A stretch of DNA of 64,000 bases from Fen-1359 sp963710355 (GTDB taxonomy: Bacteria > Planctomycetota > Phycisphaerae > Sedimentisphaerales > Anaerobacaceae): the NCBI GenBank assembly GCA_963710355.1, contig CAVPZU010000001.1, positions 806,001-870,000 on the forward strand, in the 5' to 3' direction. The position numbers and the translations under genes are program-made. Below are positions 50,852 through 59,809 of the stretch, in pieces. Below the pieces are notes generated by a model that worked only from the letters and a program-made list of their open reading frames with translations, was not told where the DNA came from and did not search any database. Numbering within the stretch: position 1 is the first letter of the stretch; every line of letters starts with the position of its first letter.

Positions 50852-51361
50852 CTACAGGTTTTTGCGAATAACGACTGCAGTGGAGAAGGTCTGAGAATTA
50901 CTGCCTTCCGTAACGGTGATTGAAATGATGATGCTCTTTACATCACCTCCGCTGATATTCTTTGTAAAGGTCATCGCAGTAACATTATCGCAAAGGACGT
51001 GGCTGCCGTTAGTATCAATCATATAAAGCTTTTTGTCACTGCTGTTGTAGCTATAGGTTACATTGGAACCAACGGCATCGGGGAAGAAGGCACACTCGTT
51101 CGCAGGCGAAGATGAACTGACCGCATAGGCAGTGCGAAGTCTGGGAACAATCTGTGTGAGGGCCTGTCGGGCCTTGTTGGCAGCTAAAAAGATTTCCCTG
51201 TTGTCATTAAAGTTTTTTACGGATGCACTAAAGGCAAACGCAATAGCCGCAAGCAGCATCCCTGTTATCATCAACGCAATCAGCAGTTCCGCCATCGTAA
51301 AGCCTCTACGATAACGGCGGGCAAACTTTTGATTTTTGGTTTTTGATTTTGGATTTTTCAT
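50852..51361 (-). CDS. Type II secretion/type IV pilus minor pseudopilin (GspJ/PilW-like)
   Basis: Protein of 169 residues with a prepilin peptidase site and hydrophobic helix: RRGFTMAELLIALMITGMLLAA, cleavage expected after Gly with Phe+1 and Glu+5. The rest is a beta-rich globular domain. The leader is unusually long because a dispersed A-rich repeat (51323-51360) encodes its first residues (KNPKSKTKNQK). Last gene of the minus-strand secretion block. Confidence 0.85.
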   Translation of the reverse strand: MKNPKSKTKNQKFARRYRRGFTMAELLIALMITGMLLAAIAFAFSASVKNFNDNREIFLAANKARQALTQIVPRLRTAYAVSSSSPANECAFFPDAVGSNVTYSYNSSDKKLYMIDTNGSHVLCDNVTAMTFTKNISGGDVKSIIISITVTEGSNSQTFSTAVVIRKNL

Positions 51362-51372
51362 TATTGCACCTG

Positions 51373-51879
51373 TTAGTATTTTGCACGAATCCAGCTTTCG
51401 GAGCTTAACAGATAGCCGGGATGATAGATATCAACGTAGTGATGATAGATATCAACGGTGACACGGACGAATGGGCTGGGAGGGATATAAGGATTTGGGT
51501 CGGTAAAATTGGATGGATTAACCTTCTGGACAGTAACTTTCTGGGTAAATGCGGCAAAGATGTTGAGCGGTTGTCTATCGGCGTTTATGGGCGGGGAGAA
51601 GGTTTCACCATCGAAATCCTCAACATCATCATAATAAGCGACTGACGGCGGCAAGCCTTCTTTGGTGGCAAATTCAGTTCCTCCCTGCGGGTCAACGACG
51701 GGCAAAAGCATCGTAAGCTCTCTTATCTGCTCGATGAGGTATTCTGCGGTTGACAGGTCGAGAGCGGCTGAGTTATTCTGAGTAAAGACGCTGTTTGCGG
51801 CAACCAAAGCGACGATTGCCACTCCGACCAGCGCCGTCGCCACAAGAACTTCGACTAACGAGAAGCCATTATTTTTCAT
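51373..51879 (-). CDS. Minor pseudopilin (GspI/PilV-like)
   Basis: Protein of 168 residues with a short leader MKNNG and the methylated-helix motif FSLVEVLVATALVGVAIVALVA (Phe+1, Glu+5). The C-terminal part (PFVRVTVDIYHHYVDIYHPG) contains a near-duplicated VDIYH(H/P) stretch, from a direct repeat in the DNA at 51421-51460. Twelve bases upstream of the next pseudopilin gene, 33 bases after gspF. Confidence 0.88.
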   Translation of the reverse strand: MKNNGFSLVEVLVATALVGVAIVALVAANSVFTQNNSAALDLSTAEYLIEQIRELTMLLPVVDPQGGTEFATKEGLPPSVAYYDDVEDFDGETFSPPINADRQPLNIFAAFTQKVTVQKVNPSNFTDPNPYIPPSPFVRVTVDIYHHYVDIYHPGYLLSSESWIRAKY

Positions 51880-51911
51880 AAAAACCCCTCCCTTTTCTCC
51901 TGTTACTTGTG

Positions 51912-53009
51912 TTACTTCGCCGTAACGAGGCTTGACATCTTGAATATAGGCAGAATGATGCTCATAGCTATAAAGCCGACCAGAACACCCATTATAATAA
52001 TCATAATAGGCTCAATCATTGACGTTACGGTTTTAATAACAGTTTTGAGCTCTCGACCGTAATAATCAGCAATATCACCCAGAACTTCTGCCATTGTTCC
52101 CGAATCTTCGCCGCTGCGTATCATCTGAACAACATTGCTCGGCATAAGGTTAAATTTGCTCAGGCTTGAGGCTATCTTTTTCCCCTGCTTGACCTCATCC
52201 TGCACGTCTAACCACATATTTTCGTATTGAGTATTTCCGGATATATGTGCGGTAATCGAAATCGTATCGAGGATAGGGACGCCTGCGCTCGTGAGAACCC
52301 CCATTGTGTGCAGCGACCTTGTGATATAGAGGCTTCGGCATAGAGTCTTTATTACGGGGATGACCAGCTTCATCTTATCCCACCAGATGCGGCCCGATTT
52401 TGTATTGATGAAAAACCAAAGGCCGCCGACAGCACCGCCCATCGCCGGCAAAACCACGAACCAAAAACTTCGCAGAAAAACACTGGTGGCAATCAATATC
52501 TTTGTCGGTGCCGGAAGCATGTTCTCGTGACCTGCAAAAATTTTCACAAATCTCGGCAGGACAAAGCACAGCAGAAAAAACGTGACAGAAACCGCCATCA
52601 CTGCTATAATAGTCGGATAGACCATAGCACCTTTCACCTGCGAGCGGGTCTCGTTTTCCTGGTCGAGGTATTCCGCCAGTCTGTTCAACATCTTGCTCAG
52701 CGACCCGGAGATTTCGGCGGCTGCTACCATATTTACGTATAGATTGTTGAATACCTCAGGATGCGCCGAAAGCGCCTGCGACAGGCTTTCACCGTTTTCG
52801 ATTCGCTGTTTCAAATCGAATATAACCGCTGCGAACTTTTTATTTTCGACCTGCTGGGCTATTGATTCGAGAGTATCCTGAATGCTTATGCCCGCCCTGA
52901 CCATAACCGCCAACTGATTGGTAAAGCTGAGAATATCCTTCTTGCTCGGGCCAAATTCCACACGAAATTGCTTTATTTTGTTCACTATATTATTTTCCAT
53001 ATCCGACAC
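51912..53009 (-). CDS. gspF: Type II secretion system inner-membrane protein F (GspF/PilC)
   Basis: Protein of 365 residues with two T2SSF domains (about 30-150 and 230-355): LAVMVRAGISIQDTLESIAQQV, YVNMVAAAEISGSLSKMLNRLAEYL; then HTMGVLTSAGVPILDTISITAHI, MIRSGEDSGTMAEVLGDIADYY. Membrane helices at about 138-160, 180-205 and 335-360. It is the platform that couples the ATPases to pilus or pseudopilus assembly. Confidence 0.93.
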   Translation of the reverse strand: MSDMENNIVNKIKQFRVEFGPSKKDILSFTNQLAVMVRAGISIQDTLESIAQQVENKKFAAVIFDLKQRIENGESLSQALSAHPEVFNNLYVNMVAAAEISGSLSKMLNRLAEYLDQENETRSQVKGAMVYPTIIAVMAVSVTFFLLCFVLPRFVKIFAGHENMLPAPTKILIATSVFLRSFWFVVLPAMGGAVGGLWFFINTKSGRIWWDKMKLVIPVIKTLCRSLYITRSLHTMGVLTSAGVPILDTISITAHISGNTQYENMWLDVQDEVKQGKKIASSLSKFNLMPSNVVQMIRSGEDSGTMAEVLGDIADYYGRELKTVIKTVTSMIEPIMIIIMGVLVGFIAMSIILPIFKMSSLVTAK

Positions 53010-53036
53010 CTGTCAAAAATAATCATCGGCTCAATA

Positions 53037-54149
53037 TCACGGGGTTCCCGCCGGTACCGCTTTCCTCGCTTTTCCTGCAAGGCGGGGCTGTTTCTCCTCA
53101 AACAGTTTGCTCATCTTGCCGGGGTTTGTTGACCGTGCAATGGCATCCTCCCTGTCAATAAATCCTTTAAAGTAGAGCTCGGCGATGCCGTGGTCCATAC
53201 TCTGCATTCCGATTCGACGGGATGTTTCTATGATATTTGGGATTTCATATATCCTGTTTTCACGAATGCAGTTTCTGACGGCAGACGTGCAGAGCAGGAT
53301 TTCGACGCCCGGCACCATTCCGGGTTTGTCAACGCGACGAAACAGCGTCTGCGAAACTACCGCCTGCAGCGTGTTGGCCAGCATCGTCCGAATCTGATTC
53401 TGCTGGCTGGCAGGATAAATATCAATGATACGTTCTATCGTCTGCGAAGCGTTAATCGTATGCAGCGTGCTGAAGACGAGGTGTCCGGTTTCGGCTCCGG
53501 TAATTGTCGAGCTTGTGGTTTCGAGGTCGCGCATTTCGCCGACCATAATGATGTCGGGGTCCTGACGAAGGACGTGTTTGAGACCGCTTGCAAAGTCAGG
53601 ACAATCGCACCCGATTTCCCGCTGTTCTATCATACACAATTTATTTTCCAACAGATACTCAATAGGGTCCTCGAGAGTAATGATGCGTTTTCTGTATTTT
53701 CGATTGATAGCCCCTACCATCGCAGCAAGGGTTGTGCTTTTACCCGCTCCCGTATGACCTGTCACAAGCACAAGACCCCTCGGCAGGTCTATCAGTTCAG
53801 ATACGACCGGCGGCATATTCAGGCTTTCAAGCAGCGGCACCTGATTCGGTATAACCCTGAAGGAAATCGCTATGGTATCACATTGATAATGCGAATTGAC
53901 TCGAAACCGGTGGCCGTCATCGAGATGCGTCGAAAAATCAAGGTCTCTTCTCTCCTCAAAAACCTCAAAACGACCCTGACCGACCATTGAAAGCATCATA
54001 CTTTTCGTATCCTCATCGGTCACTTTCGGAAAATTCATCTCGAACAGCTCCGTGTTCCGACGCAGTATCGGAGGCATACCGACATTAATATGAACATCGC
54101 TTGCCCCCTGGATTATTGCATTGGCCAAAATTTTCTTAATTTCCAGCAT
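53037..54149 (-). CDS. pilT: PilT-type retraction ATPase
   Basis: Protein of 370 residues, a secretion-superfamily ATPase. N-terminal PAS-like domain (ILANAIIQGASDVHINVG), Walker A VTGHTGAGKSTTLAAM, Asp box ITLEDPIEYLL, Walker B LRQDPDIIMVGEMRDLET, His box GHLVFSTLHTINASQTIERI. The AIRNCIRENRIYEIPNII-like segment is typical of PilT. Placed between gspF and gspE, so the system probably has both extension and retraction motors. Confidence 0.93.
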   Translation of the reverse strand: MLEIKKILANAIIQGASDVHINVGMPPILRRNTELFEMNFPKVTDEDTKSMMLSMVGQGRFEVFEERRDLDFSTHLDDGHRFRVNSHYQCDTIAISFRVIPNQVPLLESLNMPPVVSELIDLPRGLVLVTGHTGAGKSTTLAAMVGAINRKYRKRIITLEDPIEYLLENKLCMIEQREIGCDCPDFASGLKHVLRQDPDIIMVGEMRDLETTSSTITGAETGHLVFSTLHTINASQTIERIIDIYPASQQNQIRTMLANTLQAVVSQTLFRRVDKPGMVPGVEILLCTSAVRNCIRENRIYEIPNIIETSRRIGMQSMDHGIAELYFKGFIDREDAIARSTNPGKMSKLFEEKQPRLAGKARKAVPAGTP

Positions 54150-54243
54150 ACACTTTACCCTCTAATCATAATTTAGCCATCCAATGTATTTTAACTTAAG
54201 TTTTCCATTAATTCCTCTTCCCCTCTTTTCCCGTAGACCTCCG

Positions 54244-56121
54244 TTACGCGAGAACTTCATCGAGGGTGGTAAGGCCTTTTTTAACTTTTCTTATGCCGTC
54301 ATCGTACAGCGTAACTCCCCCGCTCTCACAGAAGACCCGCCGCATATTACTCACCGAAGAATCGCTTGTAATCACATTCCTGAATTTGTCATCCACTGTA
54401 AGCATCTCATATATACCAATTCTGCCGGCATACCCTGAACCACGGCATTTATCGCACCCTGCTCCGTGGAAAATCTGGTTAGGTTTAATATCTTCCCCTT
54501 TAAGATACTGATTAAATTGTTCCGGAGCCTTATATGGCTGCTTGCAGCCAGGGCAAATCCTGCGAACAAGACGCTGTGCGAGAATTCCGTTCAACGATGC
54601 TGCTATCAGATATGGCTCAATCCCAATATCAACAAGCCTTGTCACGCTGCTCGGTGCGTCATTGGTGTGCAGCGTAGAAAGCACGAGGTGACCTGTAAGA
54701 GCCGCCTGGACGGCAATTCGTGCCGTCTCTTCATCACGGATTTCGCCAATCATAATTATATCAGGGTCCTGACGAAGCAGACTTCGCAGCGCCGATGAAA
54801 ATGTCATACCGATTTTATCGATTACCTGAACCTGATTGCAGAAATCAAGCTTGTATTCGACGGGGTCCTCAACCGTCGAAATATTCAGCCTGTCGCCATC
54901 CATCTGGGCAATAGCCGAATACAACGTGGTGCTTTTTCCCGAGCCGGTGGGTCCGGTCACTAAAAGAATACCGTGAGGCATATAAATCTGCTTTTTGAAG
55001 CCATCGAGGGCATCCGTCTCCATCCCGAGCTGCTCGAGGCCCTTCATAATCGACTTGCTTTCGAGAATTCGTATAACGACCTTTTCGCCGTTGCTTGTCG
55101 GCAGTACGGAGATACGAAGGTCAACACTTTTCCCGCCCACAATGGCGGAAATCTTCCCGTCCTGCGGCAGCCTCCTTTCTGAAATATCGAGATTGGACAT
55201 AATTTTAACACGCGATACGATTGCAGGATGCATCTGAAGAGGAGACTGCATTACCTCAAACAGCACTCCGTCGATGCGATAACGGATTCTGGTGAACTTT
55301 TCCTTTGGCTCGATATGGATGTCGCTTGCCCCGTCGCGAATAGCGTTGCTTATAAGGTAATTTACAAATTTAATGACCGGCGACTGGCCCGCCATCTTTT
55401 CAAGGTCCTCGAATTCATCATCCTCCTCCCGAACGACCTCGACCTCGGCCATATCACTCATAATATCGTCCACGTTATAATCGGGCTTGGTCTCGCTTAA
55501 TGACACGCAGACCGCCTCGATATCTTCAGGTCTGCAGACCACAACCTGCAAATCCATCCGAACAATTCTTTTGACCTCCTCAACCACAAAAACATTGCCC
55601 GGCTGAGATGTCGCAACAACAAGTGTATTGCCTTTAACGGCAACCGGCAAAATATTGTTATTCCTTATAAAATCCGCACCTAACTTTTCGAAGGCTTCTT
55701 TTTGCACATCATCCGCGGTTATCTGCTTAAATTCGAGATTATAAAGAACAGCCTTCGACCGCAGAATATCATCGCTGCCGACTATCCCCGTTTTGAGAAG
55801 ATGCGCCTCAATATTATCCGATGCTGCAGGTCCTGTATTTAAATACTGATTCCTGATTTGCCCGTGCTGCTCGAGAGAAATCTTTTTCATTTCCAGCAGA
55901 ACATCGAGCACGTCGCGAACACGAGAAGCTTCAGGCTCCTGTACCACCTGGGCTGTCTTTACCGTCCGAACACTCGCCGCAGTATGGGCAAGCTCCTCGG
56001 CTGCATCGTCCGGAAAATAAAGCTTGCTAAGACCCGGTATTTCCTGTTCCGGTTCGAGCTCGGCAACAGAAACCGTTGTTTCCGTATTTGGTTGTGTACT
56101 TTTTCTAAAAGAAAATTTCAT
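54244..56121 (-). CDS. gspE: GspE/PilB-type assembly ATPase
   Basis: Protein of 625 residues. N-terminal T2SSE_N domains (about 55-215, ALYNLEFKQITADD-like, FIRNNNILPVAVKGNTLVVATSQP), Walker A VTGPTGSGKSTTLYSA, Asp box STVEDPVEYKLD, Walker B LRQDPDIIMIGEIRDEETA, His box GHLVLSTLHTNDAPSSVTRL, and a zinc-binding tetracysteine (CPGCKQPY ... CDKCRGSGY). Powers pseudopilus or pilus extension. Confidence 0.95.
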   Translation of the reverse strand: MKFSFRKSTQPNTETTVSVAELEPEQEIPGLSKLYFPDDAAEELAHTAASVRTVKTAQVVQEPEASRVRDVLDVLLEMKKISLEQHGQIRNQYLNTGPAASDNIEAHLLKTGIVGSDDILRSKAVLYNLEFKQITADDVQKEAFEKLGADFIRNNNILPVAVKGNTLVVATSQPGNVFVVEEVKRIVRMDLQVVVCRPEDIEAVCVSLSETKPDYNVDDIMSDMAEVEVVREEDDEFEDLEKMAGQSPVIKFVNYLISNAIRDGASDIHIEPKEKFTRIRYRIDGVLFEVMQSPLQMHPAIVSRVKIMSNLDISERRLPQDGKISAIVGGKSVDLRISVLPTSNGEKVVIRILESKSIMKGLEQLGMETDALDGFKKQIYMPHGILLVTGPTGSGKSTTLYSAIAQMDGDRLNISTVEDPVEYKLDFCNQVQVIDKIGMTFSSALRSLLRQDPDIIMIGEIRDEETARIAVQAALTGHLVLSTLHTNDAPSSVTRLVDIGIEPYLIAASLNGILAQRLVRRICPGCKQPYKAPEQFNQYLKGEDIKPNQIFHGAGCDKCRGSGYAGRIGIYEMLTVDDKFRNVITSDSSVSNMRRVFCESGGVTLYDDGIRKVKKGLTTLDEVLA

Positions 56122-56274
56122 TTACTTTCGCCACCAATTATCACACATTTCAAACCAACCAATCCTTCTTACAAAAACATCTTAAATATATATATTTGAA
56201 ACAAACTGCGGCTCGACCGAGCTCGTCGAAGTTCCAATATGGTCGGCATCCACAGACCATTGACATATTACAAA

Positions 56275-56934
56275 TTATTCCTCTGCCAGTTTAAGAGTTA
56301 TTTTATTTTCACCTGACCGCAGCAAAACATAATTTACACCAATTTCTGCAACCGTGAAACCGGCGATTGTCTCTCCCTGATAAAGAAGCTTATCGTTGAT
56401 CATACAACACCATTTAGCAGGGTCAGTCCCCACTCGCATTATGCTGAAAATCTGAAAATCATTCGCCTTATATGTCGTTGCCAGGACCTTATCGCCCTCT
56501 TGAGAAACCGATGACCAGCTCTTGGTCAGCCTGAATGGGTTCTTGACAAGCTGAGCGAGCGAAATCTGTTTTACATTCGCAAACTCGTAAAACTTCTTGA
56601 CTATTGTTTCCATCTTATTGGACATTTCAGACCTGACACCACCCAGTTTCGCAACCAGTGCATCAATCTGTGCCTGCTCCTTGTCGCTCGTTGCCGCTGA
56701 TGCCATCTGAGGAGATCCCTTCTTCATCATAAAAAACAATCCAAGCAGGCCGACAACAAAAATAACCGCCAGCAGAATCGTGCTTCTCCTCGCATTTTTG
56801 CCGCCATTCTCTACCGATACAAAACTATCCTGCACCGTTTCTGCCGCCTTCTCGGAAACATCTTTCGATGTCACAGCAGGAGATTCTTTCTTGTTCAGCT
56901 CCTGTTCGTCTTTTTCGTTCAAAAAGTCCAGCAT
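56275..56934 (-). CDS. PilP/GspC-like bitopic periplasmic protein
   Basis: Protein of 219 residues: a cytoplasmic charged N-terminus, one helix at about 50-70 (STILLAVIFVVGLLGLFFMM), a coiled region, and a C-terminal beta domain (INDKLLYQGETIAGFTVAEI, then YVLLRSGENKITLKLAE) like the HR/PilP domain. VKNPFRL also recalls PilP. It should bridge PilNO and the outer-membrane parts; the secretin gene is not in the window. Confidence 0.7.
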   Translation of the reverse strand: MLDFLNEKDEQELNKKESPAVTSKDVSEKAAETVQDSFVSVENGGKNARRSTILLAVIFVVGLLGLFFMMKKGSPQMASAATSDKEQAQIDALVAKLGGVRSEMSNKMETIVKKFYEFANVKQISLAQLVKNPFRLTKSWSSVSQEGDKVLATTYKANDFQIFSIMRVGTDPAKWCCMINDKLLYQGETIAGFTVAEIGVNYVLLRSGENKITLKLAEE

Positions 56935-56986
56935 ATCAAAACTCCCAAAAAATATCTGTTTTATGGGTACCTTTTCCCCGCTGTTG

Positions 56987-57517
56987 CTATGTCGACTGGA
57001 AGAAAATACTTACTGTAAAATCCACAGAGACACTGCCGTCCGGCTCGTTTATCTTCTTCAGATCAAGGCTTCGTATCTTCATTATTCGCGGAAGCTTCTC
57101 AATCTCGAGCAGAAACGAATAGAACGAGTTAAAATCACCCTCAAGCTCCATCCTCAGCGGCTGTTCAATATATCCGCTGTTCGTCTTCGTTGCCAGCGTC
57201 CGAATAGTCTTCGGCTGCAGACCCTCCTTTTGCGCTATGATTGTCACCTGCTCGAGAACTTTGTATATCTCACTTGTCGGGGGCAATTTACTCTCGAAAA
57301 ATTTTACCGCCTGCTGAAGCTGCTGAAGCTGCATATTAAGGTCATAAGCGGCTGCCGTTGCCTTCTCGAATTCTGCCAGTCTCGCTGATTTTGACTGAAG
57401 TCGTGTCTGCTGCTCCGCCAGCACCTTGTTCGCCGGCCTAATCATAAACTGATACGAAAGAACCGTAAGACCAATCAGTGATACATAAAATATTATCTTC
57501 TTGAATCTGCCGTCCAT
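56987..57517 (-). CDS. pilO: PilO-like assembly protein
   Basis: One N-terminal helix (about 8-25, IIFYVSLIGLTVLSYQFM), a coiled coil (EQQTRLQSKSARLAEFEKA) and a ferredoxin-like periplasmic domain (LRMELEGDFNSFYSFLLEIEKLPRIMKIRSL), the PilO signature. The ATG giving MDGRFKK (about 57517) is preferred; a GTG at 57556 would overlap pilN. Forms a heterodimer with PilN. Confidence 0.85.
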   Translation of the reverse strand: MDGRFKKIIFYVSLIGLTVLSYQFMIRPANKVLAEQQTRLQSKSARLAEFEKATAAAYDLNMQLQQLQQAVKFFESKLPPTSEIYKVLEQVTIIAQKEGLQPKTIRTLATKTNSGYIEQPLRMELEGDFNSFYSFLLEIEKLPRIMKIRSLDLKKINEPDGSVSVDFTVSIFFQST

Positions 57518-57530
57518 ATTTTTATCCTCG

Positions 57531-58274
57531 TTAATCGCCCAATGCCGTTTCGGCACCGCTGTTATATGCTATCTGTTCTACATCCTTTTCCGTTACCTGA
57601 ATATCCTTTCGTAGCAAAGCGATTAACTTAAATCGCCTCATTTTCCCCTCTTGACTATCCTGCTTCGAACTTTTATTCGGCATCTGGACCGACTCAACCA
57701 ATGCTACATCCGTCAGCAGTGCCGACCTGCTGAGCTGTTCTATATATGCCGCAACTTCTATATCGCTCGGCGCAACTCCTTCTATGTTTATCTGTGTATC
57801 GAGCATATTCTCCTTTGAAGACCTCACAGCCGCTGCTGTTTTTTCCTTATCCTGCATTGCCTCATATTTATTGGCCGCATTTTTTTGCTGCTGCGAATTT
57901 GCTGCCTGCTCTTTCTGAATCAAACTTAACCTCAAAAAAGACACTCCCTTCGGCAGGCTGTTCGTCAATGAGGCCAGCAACATACTCTTCGGAACCGGGT
58001 CAATCAGCTCGACTGTCATAAGCGCCGTTGACCACATCGTATTTCTTTGTTTCTGGAGCTGGTCGATTGTTTTAATCTGCCCTTTCTTTTTCGTCAGGTC
58101 CGCATTTATAGACGCCTCGCGGATGTTCAGCGTCCGCTGACGCATCCTGATTGCCCCAAACGCACCCACTATCGCAACCAGTATTATCGAAAGAAGAGCT
58201 ATACAAATCAGATTTATACGCCTCGATTCGTTGTTCCGTATGTAATCATCCGGTATAAAATTTATATTAACCAT
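57531..58274 (-). CDS. pilN: PilN-like assembly protein
   Basis: About 247 residues from MVNINFIPDDYIRNNESRR, the short cytoplasmic PilN motif that docks onto PilM. Then a helix (LICIALLSIILVAIVGAFGAI), coiled coil, and a periplasmic domain (SLPKGVSFLRLSL; INIEGVAPSDIEVAAYIEQLSRSALLTDVALVES). The start 4 codons upstream (58286) is possible. Confidence 0.87.
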   Translation of the reverse strand: MVNINFIPDDYIRNNESRRINLICIALLSIILVAIVGAFGAIRMRQRTLNIREASINADLTKKKGQIKTIDQLQKQRNTMWSTALMTVELIDPVPKSMLLASLTNSLPKGVSFLRLSLIQKEQAANSQQQKNAANKYEAMQDKEKTAAAVRSSKENMLDTQINIEGVAPSDIEVAAYIEQLSRSALLTDVALVESVQMPNKSSKQDSQEGKMRRFKLIALLRKDIQVTEKDVEQIAYNSGAETALGD

Positions 58275-58286
58275 TTTTCTCTCCAT

Positions 58287-59222
58287 TTATTGAGTCAAGC
58301 TCAGACCGAATGCAGTGGCCCAGCTAAATTGGCAATTTCTCCTCTCCATATCCATATTCTTGTTTTTGGCTGTCTTAACCGCCGACAGACAATCACCTAT
58401 CTGCGCAGGCAATTGAAGCTGCTTGGCAATCGCAGTATATACGTCTCTGTCAACCGCCTGACCCGACATAAATATCATTCGTTCTATTTTGGCCCTTTTG
58501 TATGTGGAATAAAAACTTTGTCTGCAGCCGGACAGCTCCGTTATCAGCCGGCTCAGCATATCTCCGGTCTGCAGCAGCTTTATACCAATCGGCACCGAAC
58601 GCGAAAAAAGCAGATTCTTATGCCGGCTTATGACCACGTTGGTCCGCAGAATTCCTACATCAATGAGCATTACAACGGTCTCTATATCCGTCGCACGTCG
58701 CCCGAAAAATCGTATATATGCGTTCGTCAATGCCATTGGCCACACACCAATCGACCTGATTTTCAGCCCTGCCTTTTCATAAATGGCCAAATGCCTGTCT
58801 ACCATTACCCGTGTTGTCGCGATGATAATCACATTATCCTCCTCTGCAGTTATGTACTTCACCATCGCATCCTCATACTCTGCAGGCAGCTTCTGCTTGG
58901 CCTTCGACAAAACTGTCTCATCGAAATCCCGGTTATCGCTCCTGCCTACCTTTATATGGTCAATAAAGACATCCGACGGCGAAATCGACGCAACGACATA
59001 TCTGCCCGAAAATTTGCCCCTTGTTGAAAGCGTTCGCATCTCTTCTATAGCCCATTTCTGCCACTGGGCAGTCCCCGGCAAAATGTCCGGCGGACAGGAC
59101 CGGCTGCCTCCGGACACAAGCACAAGCGACCTGTCGCCTTCCCTCAGCTGTGCCATTCTCAGACCATCATCCGTAATGTCCACGCCTATCGGGTGTGCAT
59201 GTTTCTTCCACAAGTCAAACAT
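58287..59222 (-). CDS. pilM: PilM-like actin-fold protein
   Basis: Protein of 311 residues of the PilM/FtsA group: PIGVDITDDGLRMAQL (phosphate-1 motif), DVFIDHIKVGR, VKYITAEEDNVIIIATTR, VVMLIDVGILRTNVVISR and KIERMIFMSGQAVDRDVYTAIA. Binds ATP and the PilN tail on the cytoplasmic face. First gene of the block, followed directly by pilN. Confidence 0.88.
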   Translation of the reverse strand: MFDLWKKHAHPIGVDITDDGLRMAQLREGDRSLVLVSGGSRSCPPDILPGTAQWQKWAIEEMRTLSTRGKFSGRYVVASISPSDVFIDHIKVGRSDNRDFDETVLSKAKQKLPAEYEDAMVKYITAEEDNVIIIATTRVMVDRHLAIYEKAGLKIRSIGVWPMALTNAYIRFFGRRATDIETVVMLIDVGILRTNVVISRHKNLLFSRSVPIGIKLLQTGDMLSRLITELSGCRQSFYSTYKRAKIERMIFMSGQAVDRDVYTAIAKQLQLPAQIGDCLSAVKTAKNKNMDMERRNCQFSWATAFGLSLTQ

Positions 59223-59809
59223 ATTTCTTACTTACCATTACCCACGCCGAAATTTATGTATGCATTTTGGGCATACGGTTGCCGCCGAAAAAGCTAACAA
59301 CCTTTTCCTTATACATCGAACTAAATTAAAAGCAGAATTAGAAGTAATAAGACGCTGAACTTATGTTAAAAGAAACGCTCCAACCTAAAATATATGAAAA
59401 AACCGCTCGCAAGCATAGAAAATGTAAAAAATAATGCGTTTAGAAATGCAAAATCAGAAAAGCAGATAGCGCTGGTCCGATAAAGTCTTCCTTCTCACTT
59501 GCGCTCTTAACCACAAGATTAAACGGACAAATACTAAACGAGATGCCGTTATGCCTGCCGGTCCGAACAGTCCGCCTTGCACATTGCCGTAAAATAAAAC
59601 TTTTCATTCTTTAATGCAACATTTTCATAACGAACTGCCGTTTCAGTCTGATAAAAATGTTTTCCTGAAAGATAATGATTACCGGCTCATTATATGCCCC
59701 ATCGACCTGCAATTAATGCTCTTCGCCCTCGGCAAACTAACGGCTGATGACCGATGACTTTCGACTTATGACCTTTAAACTTGCCTTTATGACCAGTTTG
59801 ACTCCCGTA
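59223..59809. other. 587-bp region between pilM and gpsA
   Basis: No gene accepted on either strand. AT-rich upstream of pilM, where the promoter of the secretion block must lie; no clear -35/-10 pair was found on the minus strand. Near 59740-59770 there is a ctgatgaccgatgactttcg type repeat of the short dispersed kind. Confidence 0.5.
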
